Assembly (NCBI GenBank): GCA_964545665.1
Contig: CAZJGF010000054.1
Coordinates: forward strand, 1 to 10,137
Reading direction: 5' to 3'
From: CAZJGF01 sp964545665
Lineage (GTDB): Bacteria; Chloroflexota; Dehalococcoidia; GIF9; AB-539-J10
Length of the DNA stretch: 10,137 nt
The notes below the pieces were generated by a model. It had not been told where the DNA came from. It did no database searches and saw only the letters and a program-made list of their open reading frames with translations. Shown piece by piece: positions 1 through 6,541 of this stretch (position 1 is the first letter of the stretch; each line of letters opens with the position of its first letter). Both the position numbers and the translations under genes were made by a program.

Positions 1-98
1 TGCCTTTCCAGACAGAAAGACAATCCGAAATGCTCGTTGCTAAACGGCCTCGTGTCGTGGCAAGATGATGATGTCAGATTGAATCCCGCCTCGAAACC

Positions 99-815
99 CT
101 AAATCCTATTCAGAAGCTCCCGGTACTTTTGCATTCTTATCAAATCTCCTTCTGGCTGGATCATCCATGTCATCCAGCATATTTCAATAGGCCTGTAGTT
201 TGACAGTCTGGCCATGCATTCAATCGTATCAATCAGTTCCAAATCCTTTTCAACCGGCATATCAACACCTGATTCGTCAAGGATTTGTTTCACCACCCGC
301 CTCACTATTTTGTCAGGCATTGCTGTGTCCATACCTCCCATCATTCTCAGGTATTGGAATGTAGTGATACCAACCCCACCAATTTTGCCTATTGGGTCTT
401 CTGGCCATCTCTGAGGGCATGAGCTGGCTGCCCAGCATCGGAGGGCTCCTCTGTCATCCAAGCCCTCTGCTATCGCCAGTTCATTAAGGTAGGCTGCTAC
501 ATTTTTTGATGCTTCCCAGGACCGACGATTTCTCCAGATGTGTTGCACTTGAGCCAGTTGGATAGTGCTGAGATCCCCCAAGGTTCGAACCTTCCTATTG
601 GCCACGAACTCCTTTTCGAACTTCACCACGCTGGGAACTACAGCGGTGAAGTAGTTGAGGCCGATAGAGGTAAACGCTGCGTCCACGATCATAAGAACAA
701 CGCTTCCGCCCCACCTCCTAGTTTCCAGGCACCGGTCACAGTGTTCCTTTAGTCCAGTTGCTTTGGACATATATTTGTCTATAGTCTGCGACAAACCTCT
801 GTCAGAATCGTTCAT
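99..815 (-). CDS. HhH-GPD-like DNA glycosylase-fold protein (hypothetical)
   Basis: This 238-residue soluble protein has no confident name. Residues about 140-161 (DPIGKIGGVGITTF, then LRMMGG) look like the helix-hairpin-helix of endonuclease III/MutY-type glycosylases, where LPGVGxKTA is usual. They are followed by MPDKIVRRVV (167-175), which aligns with the family's VDTHVxRV; Asp168 would sit at the catalytic aspartate. The lysine that makes EndoIII a bifunctional lyase is replaced by Thr (GITT). The C-terminal four-cysteine Fe-S motif is absent; instead there is a CxxC at 26-29. It may therefore be a monofunctional glycosylase, a DNA-binding relative or an inactive homologue. I chose the ATG at 815 because TTGGAG lies six bases upstream; a TTG at 827 would place the start inside that ribosome site. 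It is divergent from the MscS gene. The coding call is firm and the family call is moderate. Confidence 0.72.
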   Translation of the reverse strand: MNDSDRGLSQTIDKYMSKATGLKEHCDRCLETRRWGGSVVLMIVDAAFTSIGLNYFTAVVPSVVKFEKEFVANRKVRTLGDLSTIQLAQVQHIWRNRRSWEASKNVAAYLNELAIAEGLDDRGALRCWAASSCPQRWPEDPIGKIGGVGITTFQYLRMMGGMDTAMPDKIVRRVVKQILDESGVDMPVEKDLELIDTIECMARLSNYRPIEICWMTWMIQPEGDLIRMQKYRELLNRI

Positions 816-821
816 GAGAAT

Positions 822-827
822 CTCCAA
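822..827 (-). promoter_or_regulatory. Ribosome binding site deciding the start of the HhH-like gene
   Basis: TTGGAG on the minus strand, then six bases, then ATG at 815-813. The in-frame TTG at 827 is part of this site, so the ATG is preferred. Confidence 0.6.
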
Positions 828-854
828 TCAAGTCTGCCGCCACTTCTCTGTTTA

Positions 855-879
855 CGCAGGAGTTTTCTCGATTCCTGCG
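855..879. repeat. Inverted repeat between two divergent genes
   Basis: CGCAGGA (855-861) and TCCTGCG (873-879) form a perfect 7-bp inverted repeat around an 11-base centre. It lies about 40 bases upstream of the minus-strand gene start at 815. No T tract follows on either strand, so it is not an obvious terminator. It could be an operator or a leader hairpin for the HhH-like gene. The rest of the 816-1046 gap shows no convincing paired -35/-10 promoter; TAAAAT at 999-1004 is the best -10-like string ahead of the MscS gene. Confidence 0.35.
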
Positions 880-1033
880 AGTCAAAGCACGTTACTCTTC
901 TTGTTGCTTCTGTTTCCAGGTAACAGCTTACCACAAAATGGCAAGACTAGAACGTTCCTTGCTACCAAACATATCGCATAGGACACTGCCCGAAGTGTTA
1001 AAATAGAGCTAGAGTTGGTTTTCAAATTGGATT

Positions 1034-1041
1034 GGAGGAGG
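1034..1041 (+). promoter_or_regulatory. Ribosome binding site deciding the mscS start
   Basis: GGAGGAGG, a near-perfect Shine-Dalgarno sequence, ends five bases before ATG 1047. The longer frame from TTG 1032 would run through this site and is rejected. Confidence 0.75.
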
Positions 1042-1046
1042 TTCAA

Positions 1047-1934
1047 ATGATTGAGTCGAGTTTAGTCACAGACTGGCTTTTGCAACATGGCGTGAGAATC
1101 CTGGTCATCGTCGTTATTTCCCTAGTCGTCTACCTTGTTATGAAAAAGCTAGTTCCCACATCAGTTCAAAGAACGTTATCCCGCACAATGCATGGTCGTC
1201 CAAAGGCGGAGGTTGAAAAGCGGAGAGCGACATTAACTCGGCTTATTGTCAGCCTAGGTTTCGTGGTAATTAGCGTTATCTCTGCAATCCTAATCCTGGC
1301 CGAGCTGGGGATTGACATTGCTGCTCTATTGGTTAGTTTTGGCGTGGTGGGCATCGCTGTGGGATTTGCTGCCCAAAGCTTGGTGAAAGATCTAATCGCC
1401 GGCTTCATTATCTTGCTTGAAAATCAATTTAATGTCGGTGATGTAGTCCGGATCGCGGATATAGCCGGTGGGGTGGAAGGATTTAACATCAGGAGGACTT
1501 TGCTCAGAGACCTTGATGGCACCCTTCATTCTGTCTCCAATGGCGAAATCAGAGTGACCAGCAATTTTACTAAGATGTGGTCCAGGGCGCATCTGAATAT
1601 CAGTGTAGCCTACAAGGAAGACGTCGACCACGTGATGTCGGTAATCAGGAAAACGTGGGAAGAAATGGCTGAGGACCCTGATTGGAAGCCCTTGCTAATC
1701 TCAAAGACACCTTGGCTTCTTCGAGTAGATGCTTTTGGAGATTCGGGAGTTGTTATTAAGGTAGTTGGCGAAACTCAGCCTATCAAACAGTGGGATGTAA
1801 TGGGCGAACTCAGGCGAAGGATCAAGAGGAATTTTGATGAGCAAGGAATCGAGATCCCCTGGCCTCACACAAAGGTATATTTTGGGGATGATCTAAAGCT
1901 AGCAGATGTGCAGCGCTTCACGGAGCATCACTGA
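1047..1934 (+). CDS. MscS-family small-conductance mechanosensitive ion channel
   Basis: This 295-residue channel would sit in the cytoplasmic membrane and release solutes on hypo-osmotic shock. Membrane helices are at about 17-33, 67-87 and 91-125. The third is the pore-lining helix, rich in small residues (GVVGIAVGFAAQSLVKDLIAG, 99-119), and runs into FNVGDVV (128-134), the standard entry to the beta domain. RDLDGTLHSVSNGEI (154-168) matches the MscS beta-domain signature (RxxDGxxxxxPNGxx). The C-terminal alpha/beta domain ends with GIEIPWPHTKVYFG (267-280), corresponding to the usual GIxIPFPxxxV. The length is typical of the short MscS/YkuT-like class with three TMs. The gene is transcribed alone, divergent from the HhH-like gene and convergent with the MGMT-like gene. 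The start is ATG 1047, five bases after GGAGGAGG. I see no defects. Confidence 0.95.
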   Translation: MIESSLVTDWLLQHGVRILVIVVISLVVYLVMKKLVPTSVQRTLSRTMHGRPKAEVEKRRATLTRLIVSLGFVVISVISAILILAELGIDIAALLVSFGVVGIAVGFAAQSLVKDLIAGFIILLENQFNVGDVVRIADIAGGVEGFNIRRTLLRDLDGTLHSVSNGEIRVTSNFTKMWSRAHLNISVAYKEDVDHVMSVIRKTWEEMAEDPDWKPLLISKTPWLLRVDAFGDSGVVIKVVGETQPIKQWDVMGELRRRIKRNFDEQGIEIPWPHTKVYFGDDLKLADVQRFTEHH

Positions 1935-2131
1935 TCTGAGAACATGGCATGTCTGAGTTATCCGGCAGCATCCTCGTCCCGGGGTAATACAAGTGTGTTA
2001 TTATCTCTGCACAACCCAAATGCCGATTTGAAGATGGGCAGAGTCTGATCTAGCGCGGGCTGTTCCATTGCTGCCTGGAGGGTACATCGACGCAGTCTTA
2101 CCTGCAAGCAAAAGCAGCTATAAGCCTTACG

Positions 2132-2617
2132 CTACTGTAGCAAGTTTTTCTCGAAGTCTCTCACTTTTGGCGGCTTTCTGCCTTTGCCTGGCTCAATTGT
2201 ATGCCCCTCACTTTTTAGACGTGCAGCTTGGGCTTCTAGCCCTCCGGGGTATTTCTCATTGAGTCCCCCTCCAGATTTTAATGTCCGCCAGTAGGGAGTG
2301 ATATCCTTCTCTCCTTCTGCTGCTGCCTCCTGTGCTGCGTGAGCTGCAATCCAGGCAAAAATTCCAGTGGTTATGGGGCAACCTATAGTAGCACCATGCT
2401 TTTGAGCCAGCATCGCCCGAATTTCATTTATTGTGGTGAGTTTGCCTTCAGGAACCCTTCGCATAACCTCATCTACTTCCTTTGGTGCTGGAATGACAAC
2501 TGTGCCGGTTCCCCATCTTTTACTCATCTTATCGGTGATTTCTTCGACTCTGGGCAGATCTTTGCTATCCGCCAATTTTTCTCGCCAGGACCTGCGTGGC
2601 TTAGCTTTATTGCTCAT
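2132..2617 (-). CDS. MGMT/alkyltransferase-like (ATL) DNA-binding protein lacking the acceptor cysteine
   Basis: This 161-residue protein carries the DNA-binding domain of O6-alkylguanine DNA methyltransferases. VPEGKLTTINEIRAML (55-70) matches the VPxGxxxtYgeIA helix. TPYWRTLKSGGGLNEKYPGG (107-126) matches PCHRVVxSdGxLxGYxGG, followed by LEAQAARLKSEG (127-138). The reactive Cys-His of PCHR is replaced by Tyr109-Trp110, so alkyl transfer by the usual chemistry is not expected. Known ATL proteins have Trp at the Cys position and instead flag alkylated guanine for nucleotide excision repair. A cysteine in GCPITTGIF (79-87) replaces the usual RAVG arginine-finger region; I believe this motif recurs in a family annotated 'MGMT family protein', but have not checked. 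The basic N-terminus (KAKPRRSWREK) and the GKGRKPPK tail fit nucleic-acid binding. The start is firm: TGGAGGTGAAC precedes ATG 2617. It is divergent from the membrane-protein gene at 2841. Confidence 0.85.
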   Translation of the reverse strand: MSNKAKPRRSWREKLADSKDLPRVEEITDKMSKRWGTGTVVIPAPKEVDEVMRRVPEGKLTTINEIRAMLAQKHGATIGCPITTGIFAWIAAHAAQEAAAEGEKDITPYWRTLKSGGGLNEKYPGGLEAQAARLKSEGHTIEPGKGRKPPKVRDFEKNLLQ

Positions 2618-2661
2618 ATGTTCACCTCCAAGCCAAACATTGGGTTCATTTTCACTATGTT

Positions 2662-2690
2662 TTGCAACTGTGAGGATATGATATTATATT
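2662..2690 (+). promoter_or_regulatory. Candidate sigma-70 promoter in an AT-rich divergent region
   Basis: TTGCAA (2662-2667) and TATATT (2685-2690) are separated by 17 bases on the plus strand. This would start a transcript near 2697 and give a leader of about 145 bases before the gene at 2841. The same AT-rich stretch contains TATAAT twice on the minus strand (2688-2683 and 2693-2688), which could serve as a -10 for the MGMT-like gene at 2617, although I see no good minus-strand -35. The leader has a small ATAGC/GCTAT hairpin near 2732-2747. Confidence 0.4.
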
Positions 2691-2840
2691 ATAAGAACGT
2701 GTGTCTTCCACCAGATTACGGTTGGAGCAAAATAGCTGTATTGCTATGGACCAGATATACCACGCGAATCATTCAAGTGCCATGAAAGCGAAGGGCTACA
2801 ATCGGTATTGGCCACTCGCCACTGATCACGGAGGAGCCAG

Positions 2841-3383
2841 ATGAGTGAAACTGTTGTTACGGCTGAGGAACTAACACCAGAAGCGAAAGAAGAAACGGAA
2901 GAAGTACCTCCCAGCCTTGACCTAATATACGTCGAGGTCAAGGACAGACTGGATGTCCAGATGAGGCAGATAGATTCCCTGGACGGTAAGTCAGCAACAC
3001 TTCTGTTCATTGCCAACGTTGTCTTAGGAATAGGTGCAGCTGCCCAGGCTGCTGTTCTCGGGCAAGCGGTACGCTATACGACTTTACTGTTCTTTAGCAT
3101 TCCAATATTTTGCTATTTTGTCACAGTCTTCTTTGCCCTGCGCGGCTGGGTGGTAAAACCTTACTTTCGCGACCCAAAACCAAGACCTCTGCGGGATCAC
3201 TACATGTACCGTGATTCACAATTCACTAAACGACGACTAATAACCCACTTTATTTCAAGCTATGAGTGGAACTCGATTAACATGAAGAAAAAGGTTAAGC
3301 ATCTTCGCATAGCTATGTTATTTCTGTTTCTGGAGACAGCGTCTTTAGCAATAGTCCTTGTGGCACGGCCGTGGACTAGCTAA
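2841..3383 (+). CDS. Three-TM membrane protein with SLATT/Pycsar-TM-like layout (hypothetical)
   Basis: This 180-residue protein is unnamed. It has an acidic N-terminal tail (1-25), then an amphipathic helix ending QIDSLDGKSATLL (43-55) that runs straight into TM1 (about 52-74). TM2 is at about 80-102. A basic, probably cytoplasmic loop of about 50 residues follows (RDPKPRPLRDHYMYRDS and onward). TM3 is at about 155-176, preceded by KKKVKHLR. A helix ending in D-x-K-(A/S)-x-x-L-L just before paired TMs, then a soluble helix and a last TM, is the layout of SLATT and Pycsar TM (DUF5706) effectors. The resemblance is architectural only, and no cyclase or other sensor gene is adjacent. GGAGGAG lies four bases before ATG 2841. 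It is followed after 19 bases by the acidic protein, which is probably co-transcribed. Confidence 0.8.
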   Translation: MSETVVTAEELTPEAKEETEEVPPSLDLIYVEVKDRLDVQMRQIDSLDGKSATLLFIANVVLGIGAAAQAAVLGQAVRYTTLLFFSIPIFCYFVTVFFALRGWVVKPYFRDPKPRPLRDHYMYRDSQFTKRRLITHFISSYEWNSINMKKKVKHLRIAMLFLFLETASLAIVLVARPWTS

Positions 3384-3402
3384 TATGGAAGGAGTGTGAG
3401 AA

Positions 3403-3750
3403 ATGGAAGGAGCTGAAGAATCCAGTGGGATGGAAAATACCTCTAGCATGCCATTATCAAAGGACAGTCAAGATGGTGACCTTCAGAATCTGAACCAGGA
3501 AGAGAAGGATGTTGATAAGGAGGTTGCCGAGACAGCGAAACGCGCTAAGGGTGAGAAACCTATTGATGAGGAGAAGCTTGCGGAAATTGAGCGAAACCCC
3601 GACTTGGAAGATCCGAGACTGTATAGTCCTTTGCAGGAGCCTGACAGGCCACATCCAAGCGAACGAACTAGCGAGCCAGAGCAACCACCTTGCGAACAAA
3701 GGCCAAGGGAGCAAACTGGTGAAGAAAAACCAGCTCAAACCACTGAGTAA
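3403..3750 (+). CDS. Small, highly acidic, probably disordered protein (hypothetical)
   Basis: I recognise no family in this 115-residue protein. It has 32 Asp/Glu residues, many Gln, Pro and Lys, no Trp, one Cys (97) and no hydrophobic stretch long enough for a membrane helix or a folded core. A short helical segment at about 32-65 (EEKDVDKEVAETAKRAK, then EEKLAEIE) could form a coiled coil; the last 40 residues (PDRPHPSERTSEPEQPPCEQR and beyond) look fully disordered. AAGGAG lies eight bases before ATG 3403, so translation looks real. Nineteen bases separate it from the three-TM gene, implying an operon and perhaps a cytoplasmic partner or adaptor; this is inferred from position only. Low-complexity proteins can be spurious, but the ribosome site and spacing argue for a gene. 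Confidence 0.62.
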   Translation: MEGAEESSGMENTSSMPLSKDSQDGDLQNLNQEEKDVDKEVAETAKRAKGEKPIDEEKLAEIERNPDLEDPRLYSPLQEPDRPHPSERTSEPEQPPCEQRPREQTGEEKPAQTTE

Positions 3751-3785
3751 TGGACAGTCCCTGCGTACATAAATCCAGCCTAAGC

Positions 3786-3799
3786 TATCACATGTGATA
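3786..3799. repeat. Perfect 14-bp palindrome, possible operator
   Basis: TATCACATGTGATA is a perfect palindrome with no spacer, 35 bases downstream of the acidic-protein stop. It is too AT-rich and loop-less to be a terminator and looks more like a dimeric regulator site. No gene start is close by on either strand, because the flanking genes converge here. Confidence 0.3.
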
Positions 3800-3819
3800 A
3801 CAGCAAAATGTCATAATCC

Positions 3820-3841
3820 AAGCCGTCCGTGCTCTCGGCTT
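3820..3841. terminator. Weak hairpin between convergent genes
   Basis: AAGCCG (3820-3825) and CGGCTT (3836-3841) form a 6-bp stem with a 10-base loop, about 70 bases after the stop at 3750. Only a loose pyrimidine-rich stretch follows on the plus strand, so it is a poor intrinsic terminator at best. The remaining 3842-4029 stretch shows no convincing gene or RNA. Confidence 0.25.
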
Positions 3842-4029
3842 TCAACTCTACTCAGGTTTTCTGCTTATTTGCTTGTTTTGGCTTATTCTCGGGCGTTAGC
3901 CTCTCTTTCTCAAGCTTGACCACGTCTTATCAGTTTGAACGCACACTACATGCCACAACTCTGAACACCAATAGGATTATCAGTGTGCCTTTGAGTGAGC
4001 CTAGGACTTGTTTGATTTGACCACTCTTC

Positions 4030-4659
4030 TTACTCTGTTCCTCCCTCCTCCAGAGTAGCTACCTCAGGAGCTTTAACCATCTCCTCTTCTACCTTCTCTA
4101 CATGCCATGAACTGATTTTCACTACTGCCAAGTCTGGATCATTAAGAACGGTGATTCCCCGTCCCAATTTGATATCCTTAACTCGTATCATCTGCTCCGG
4201 CTCGGTCAGGGAACTGATATCCAACTCTATCTCGGCGGGAATCTTAGCTGGAAGACACTCGACAGTCAAAGTGTCAAGCTCTTGCATGAGCGTATTACCT
4301 GTTGTGTCCAGCGCTGGTGCTTCTCCAAGTAAAACAATGGGAACCTCCACGGTGATTTTCTCCTTGCTTTTCACCTGAAAAAAATCTATATGGAGCAATT
4401 CACCTCTTATCGGCCCCCTTTGAAACTCACGAAGCAAAACGAGCCTTGGCTTTTTCTCTTTGTCGAGCTTAAGATTGATGAGCTTTGCCTTTCCCGCCTG
4501 AGCTAATAGCTTCTCAATCTTGGCAGTATCACCTTGCAGTGCCATTGATTCGATGCCGTGGCCAAAAAGATGAGCTGGGGTAATGCCCTGGCGGCGTAGG
4601 AACCTGACCCGCTTACCTAGAATATCTCGATTGGTAAGCGCCAATTCTAGTTTATCCAT
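4030..4659 (-). CDS. rplY: 50S ribosomal protein L25/general stress protein Ctc
   Basis: This 209-residue protein is of the long L25/TL5/CTC type that binds 5S rRNA in the large ribosomal subunit. The N-terminal L25 domain (about 1-93) begins with the characteristic LELALTNRDILGKRVRFLRR, has the ITPAHLFGHG turn (26-35), and ends at the HIDFFQV signature (90-96). The C-terminal CTC beta domain (about 97-185) contains VPIVLLGEAP (106-115) and CLPAKIPAEIELDISSL (135-151), both typical. An acidic tail (EKVEEEMVKAPEVATLEEGG) closes it, as is common. AAAGGAGAG precedes ATG 4659. The usual neighbour pth is not present; the gene stands alone, divergent from the ggt operon and convergent with the acidic-protein gene. 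In Bacillus ctc is stress-induced, but I see no specific promoter here. Confidence 0.95.
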   Translation of the reverse strand: MDKLELALTNRDILGKRVRFLRRQGITPAHLFGHGIESMALQGDTAKIEKLLAQAGKAKLINLKLDKEKKPRLVLLREFQRGPIRGELLHIDFFQVKSKEKITVEVPIVLLGEAPALDTTGNTLMQELDTLTVECLPAKIPAEIELDISSLTEPEQMIRVKDIKLGRGITVLNDPDLAVVKISSWHVEKVEEEMVKAPEVATLEEGGTE

Positions 4660-4732
4660 TCCACTCTCCTTTGAAGTTGTAATCTTTATACATTAAAGCA
4701 TTTTCCACGAGTTTGCACCAAATCTTTTTCTA

Positions 4733-4752
4733 CTGGCTGCGAAAGGCCAGCC
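4733..4752 (+). other. Two mutually exclusive small hairpins in the ggt upstream region
   Basis: CTGGC (4733-4737) can pair with GCCAG (4746-4750), and overlapping GGCTG (4735-4739) can pair with CAGCC (4748-4752). A CACCGGTG palindrome lies at 4775-4782. The 258-base gap 4660-4917 has no real gene. These elements might be part of a structured leader for the ggt operon, but I match no known riboswitch class and the stems are only 5 bp. Confidence 0.2.
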
Positions 4753-4905
4753 GTGAAAATCTAACCGGGCTCTACACCGGTGCGCCGCCTTGTGAGCCAT
4801 CACTGCGAATGGTAGAATCCATAAGTCGAAGCAGGTTAGGCCGGACTCTGATTTTGCCTGTGTGGATGATACATGAGATTCGCGCTAGCTTGGCTGACTA
4901 TATAA

Positions 4906-4911
4906 GAGGTG
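4906..4911 (+). promoter_or_regulatory. Ribosome binding site deciding the ggt start
   Basis: GAGGTG, then six bases, then ATG 4918. The upstream in-frame GTG at 4909 is inside this site and is rejected as a start. Confidence 0.65.
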
Positions 4912-4917
4912 ATTAGA

Positions 4918-6504
4918 ATGGTACAGTTTAGTTGGGACTTCCCTTATGTCTCGAGGCGGATGCCTGTTATGGCCGGCAATATTGTGGCCACATCCCAGCC
5001 TTTAGCCGCCCAGGCTGGTTTAAGAGTGCTCCAGAAGGGTGGCAATGCTGTGGATGCTGCTATTGCTGCTGCCATAGCTTTGACGGTGGTAGAGCCTACT
5101 ATGAATGGAGTAGGCAGTGATGCTTTCGCTATTGTCTGGGATGGGAAGAAACTGCATGGGCTCAACGCCTCAGGTCGCTCTCCTGCTGGTTGGGATTTCG
5201 AACAGTTTTGTCAGTTTGAGTCTATGCCTGAATTAGGATGGGATTCAGTGACTACCCCTGGTGCGGTATCATCCTGGGTGGAGCTGTCTAAGCGGTTTGG
5301 ACATGTGCCATTTGGTGACCTATTTGAGCCAGCAATAGAATATGCTCATGGCGGTTTTCTGGTTTCCCCGATAACCGCTGAACTGTGGAGTTCTGCCCCT
5401 GAAAAATATAAAGATTTTCCTGAATTTGCTGCTGCATTCTTACCCAATGGCAGGGCACCCCAGGCAGGAGAAAAATTTGAATTTCGCGCTCAAGCAAAGA
5501 CACTAGAGCAGATTGCGGCAACAAAGGGTGACGCTTTTTATCAGGGAGATCTGGCGAATAAGATAGTTGCTCACGCCAGAGCTACTGGCGGGTTGATTAC
5601 TGAAGCAGATTTGGCCACTCATAAAGCTGATTGGGTTGGAACTGCATCCCTTAATTACCATGGATTTACCCTACACGAAATCCCTCCAAATGGACAAGGC
5701 ATAGCTGCATTGCTTATGTTGGGCATTCTTGAACACTGGGATATTCAAAATTATCCTGTAGACTCTGCCGATAGCTTGCACCTCCAGATTGAAGCTATGA
5801 AATTGGCCTTCGCTGATGCATATCGATATGTTTCTGACCCATCCAGCATGGACATAGACTACAAAGACTTATTGAGCTCAGGCTACTTATTCCAACGAGC
5901 CAAGCTGATTGATTTGGCCAAGGCTCAGTCCCCAAGCTACGGTGTCCCGGAGCGAGGAGACACCGTTTATTTGACCACGGCTGATGCTGATGGGATGATG
6001 GTTTCTTTTATCCAATCTAATTATTTCGGTTTTGGCTCGGGGATTGTAGTACCGGACACCGGGATTAGCTTGCAATGTCGAGGTGCTGGTTTCAGTCTGG
6101 AGAGAGGCCATCCCAATCAGGTGGCAGGAGGAAAACGGCCTTTCCATACCATCATCCCGGCGTTTGTGACCAGAGATGGCCAGCCGGTAATGAGCTTTGG
6201 AGTGATGGGGGGCTTGATGCAACCGCAGGGTCATGCCCAAATTATGATTCGTATGTTTGATTATCATCAAAATCCGCAGGCGGCTTGCGACGCTCCCCGC
6301 TGGATGGTATTGCCTAATATGGAAGTGGCTCTTGAACCTGGTTTTAAGCCAGAAGTCTTGGAAGATTTGAGTAAGCGAGGTCACAAAATCAAAAAGACTG
6401 GCGGAGGATTGTCTTTTGGCGGGGCTCAGCTAATCCACAAGCTAACTGATGGCTATTGCGGTGCCTCTGATCCCAGAAAAGATGGACAGGCGGTCGGTTT
6501 CTAG
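4918..6504 (+). CDS. Gamma-glutamyltransferase/hydrolase family proenzyme, YwrD-like
   Basis: This 528-residue Ntn-hydrolase of the gamma-glutamyltranspeptidase family cleaves gamma-glutamyl amides such as glutathione or gamma-glutamyl peptides. Key features are GNIVATSQPLAAQAGLRVL (20-38) and KGGNAVDAAIAAAIALTVVE (40-59), the glutamate-binding arginine region NASGRSP (83-89, Arg87), and PPNGQGIAALLMLGILE (256-272). The self-processing site is ERGD|TVYLTT: Thr349 would be the new N-terminal nucleophile of the small subunit. FIQSNYFGFGSGIVVPDTGI (364-383), GKRPFHTIIPAF (405-416) and FGVMGGLMQPQGH (427-439) follow and are typical of the YwrD subgroup. There is no signal peptide, unlike the exported E. 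coli Ggt, so it probably acts in the cytoplasm. It is the first gene of an operon with ortA (37-base gap). The true substrate may not be glutathione; the genomic partner suggests amino-acid catabolism. Family certain, substrate open. Confidence 0.93.
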   Translation: MVQFSWDFPYVSRRMPVMAGNIVATSQPLAAQAGLRVLQKGGNAVDAAIAAAIALTVVEPTMNGVGSDAFAIVWDGKKLHGLNASGRSPAGWDFEQFCQFESMPELGWDSVTTPGAVSSWVELSKRFGHVPFGDLFEPAIEYAHGGFLVSPITAELWSSAPEKYKDFPEFAAAFLPNGRAPQAGEKFEFRAQAKTLEQIAATKGDAFYQGDLANKIVAHARATGGLITEADLATHKADWVGTASLNYHGFTLHEIPPNGQGIAALLMLGILEHWDIQNYPVDSADSLHLQIEAMKLAFADAYRYVSDPSSMDIDYKDLLSSGYLFQRAKLIDLAKAQSPSYGVPERGDTVYLTTADADGMMVSFIQSNYFGFGSGIVVPDTGISLQCRGAGFSLERGHPNQVAGGKRPFHTIIPAFVTRDGQPVMSFGVMGGLMQPQGHAQIMIRMFDYHQNPQAACDAPRWMVLPNMEVALEPGFKPEVLEDLSKRGHKIKKTGGGLSFGGAQLIHKLTDGYCGASDPRKDGQAVGF

Positions 6505-6541
6505 AAGTAGGACACATAACTGATTGGTGAGGAGGTAAGCT

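Noticed and set aside
1..102. Plus-strand frame open from the left edge to a TAA at 100-102 (about 33 residues)
   Set aside because: It could be the end of a gene converging on the HhH-like gene, but it is short, a second plus-strand frame is also open for about 20 codons, and no family pattern is visible.
1032..1046. Earlier TTG start for the MscS gene
   Set aside because: The extra codons are the Shine-Dalgarno GGAGGAGG itself; ATG 1047 is well spaced from it.
2068..2262. 64-codon plus-strand frame
   Set aside because: It is largely antisense to the 3' end of the well-supported MGMT-like gene and has no ribosome site.
2841..3750. Firm call as a Pycsar or other CBASS-type defence system
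   Set aside because: No nucleotide cyclase or sensor gene is adjacent; the similarity is architectural, so it is kept as a hypothesis only.
3829..4020. 63-codon plus-strand frame between converging genes
   Set aside because: No ribosome site and low-quality composition (Ser/Phe/Thr rich); looks like chance in a non-coding gap.
4713..4916. 67-codon plus-strand frame ahead of ggt
   Set aside because: It starts with TTG, has no ribosome site and shows no family resemblance; treated as non-coding leader.
4918..6504. Exported glutathione-cycle Ggt
   Set aside because: There is no signal peptide, and the motifs follow the cytoplasmic YwrD-like subgroup.
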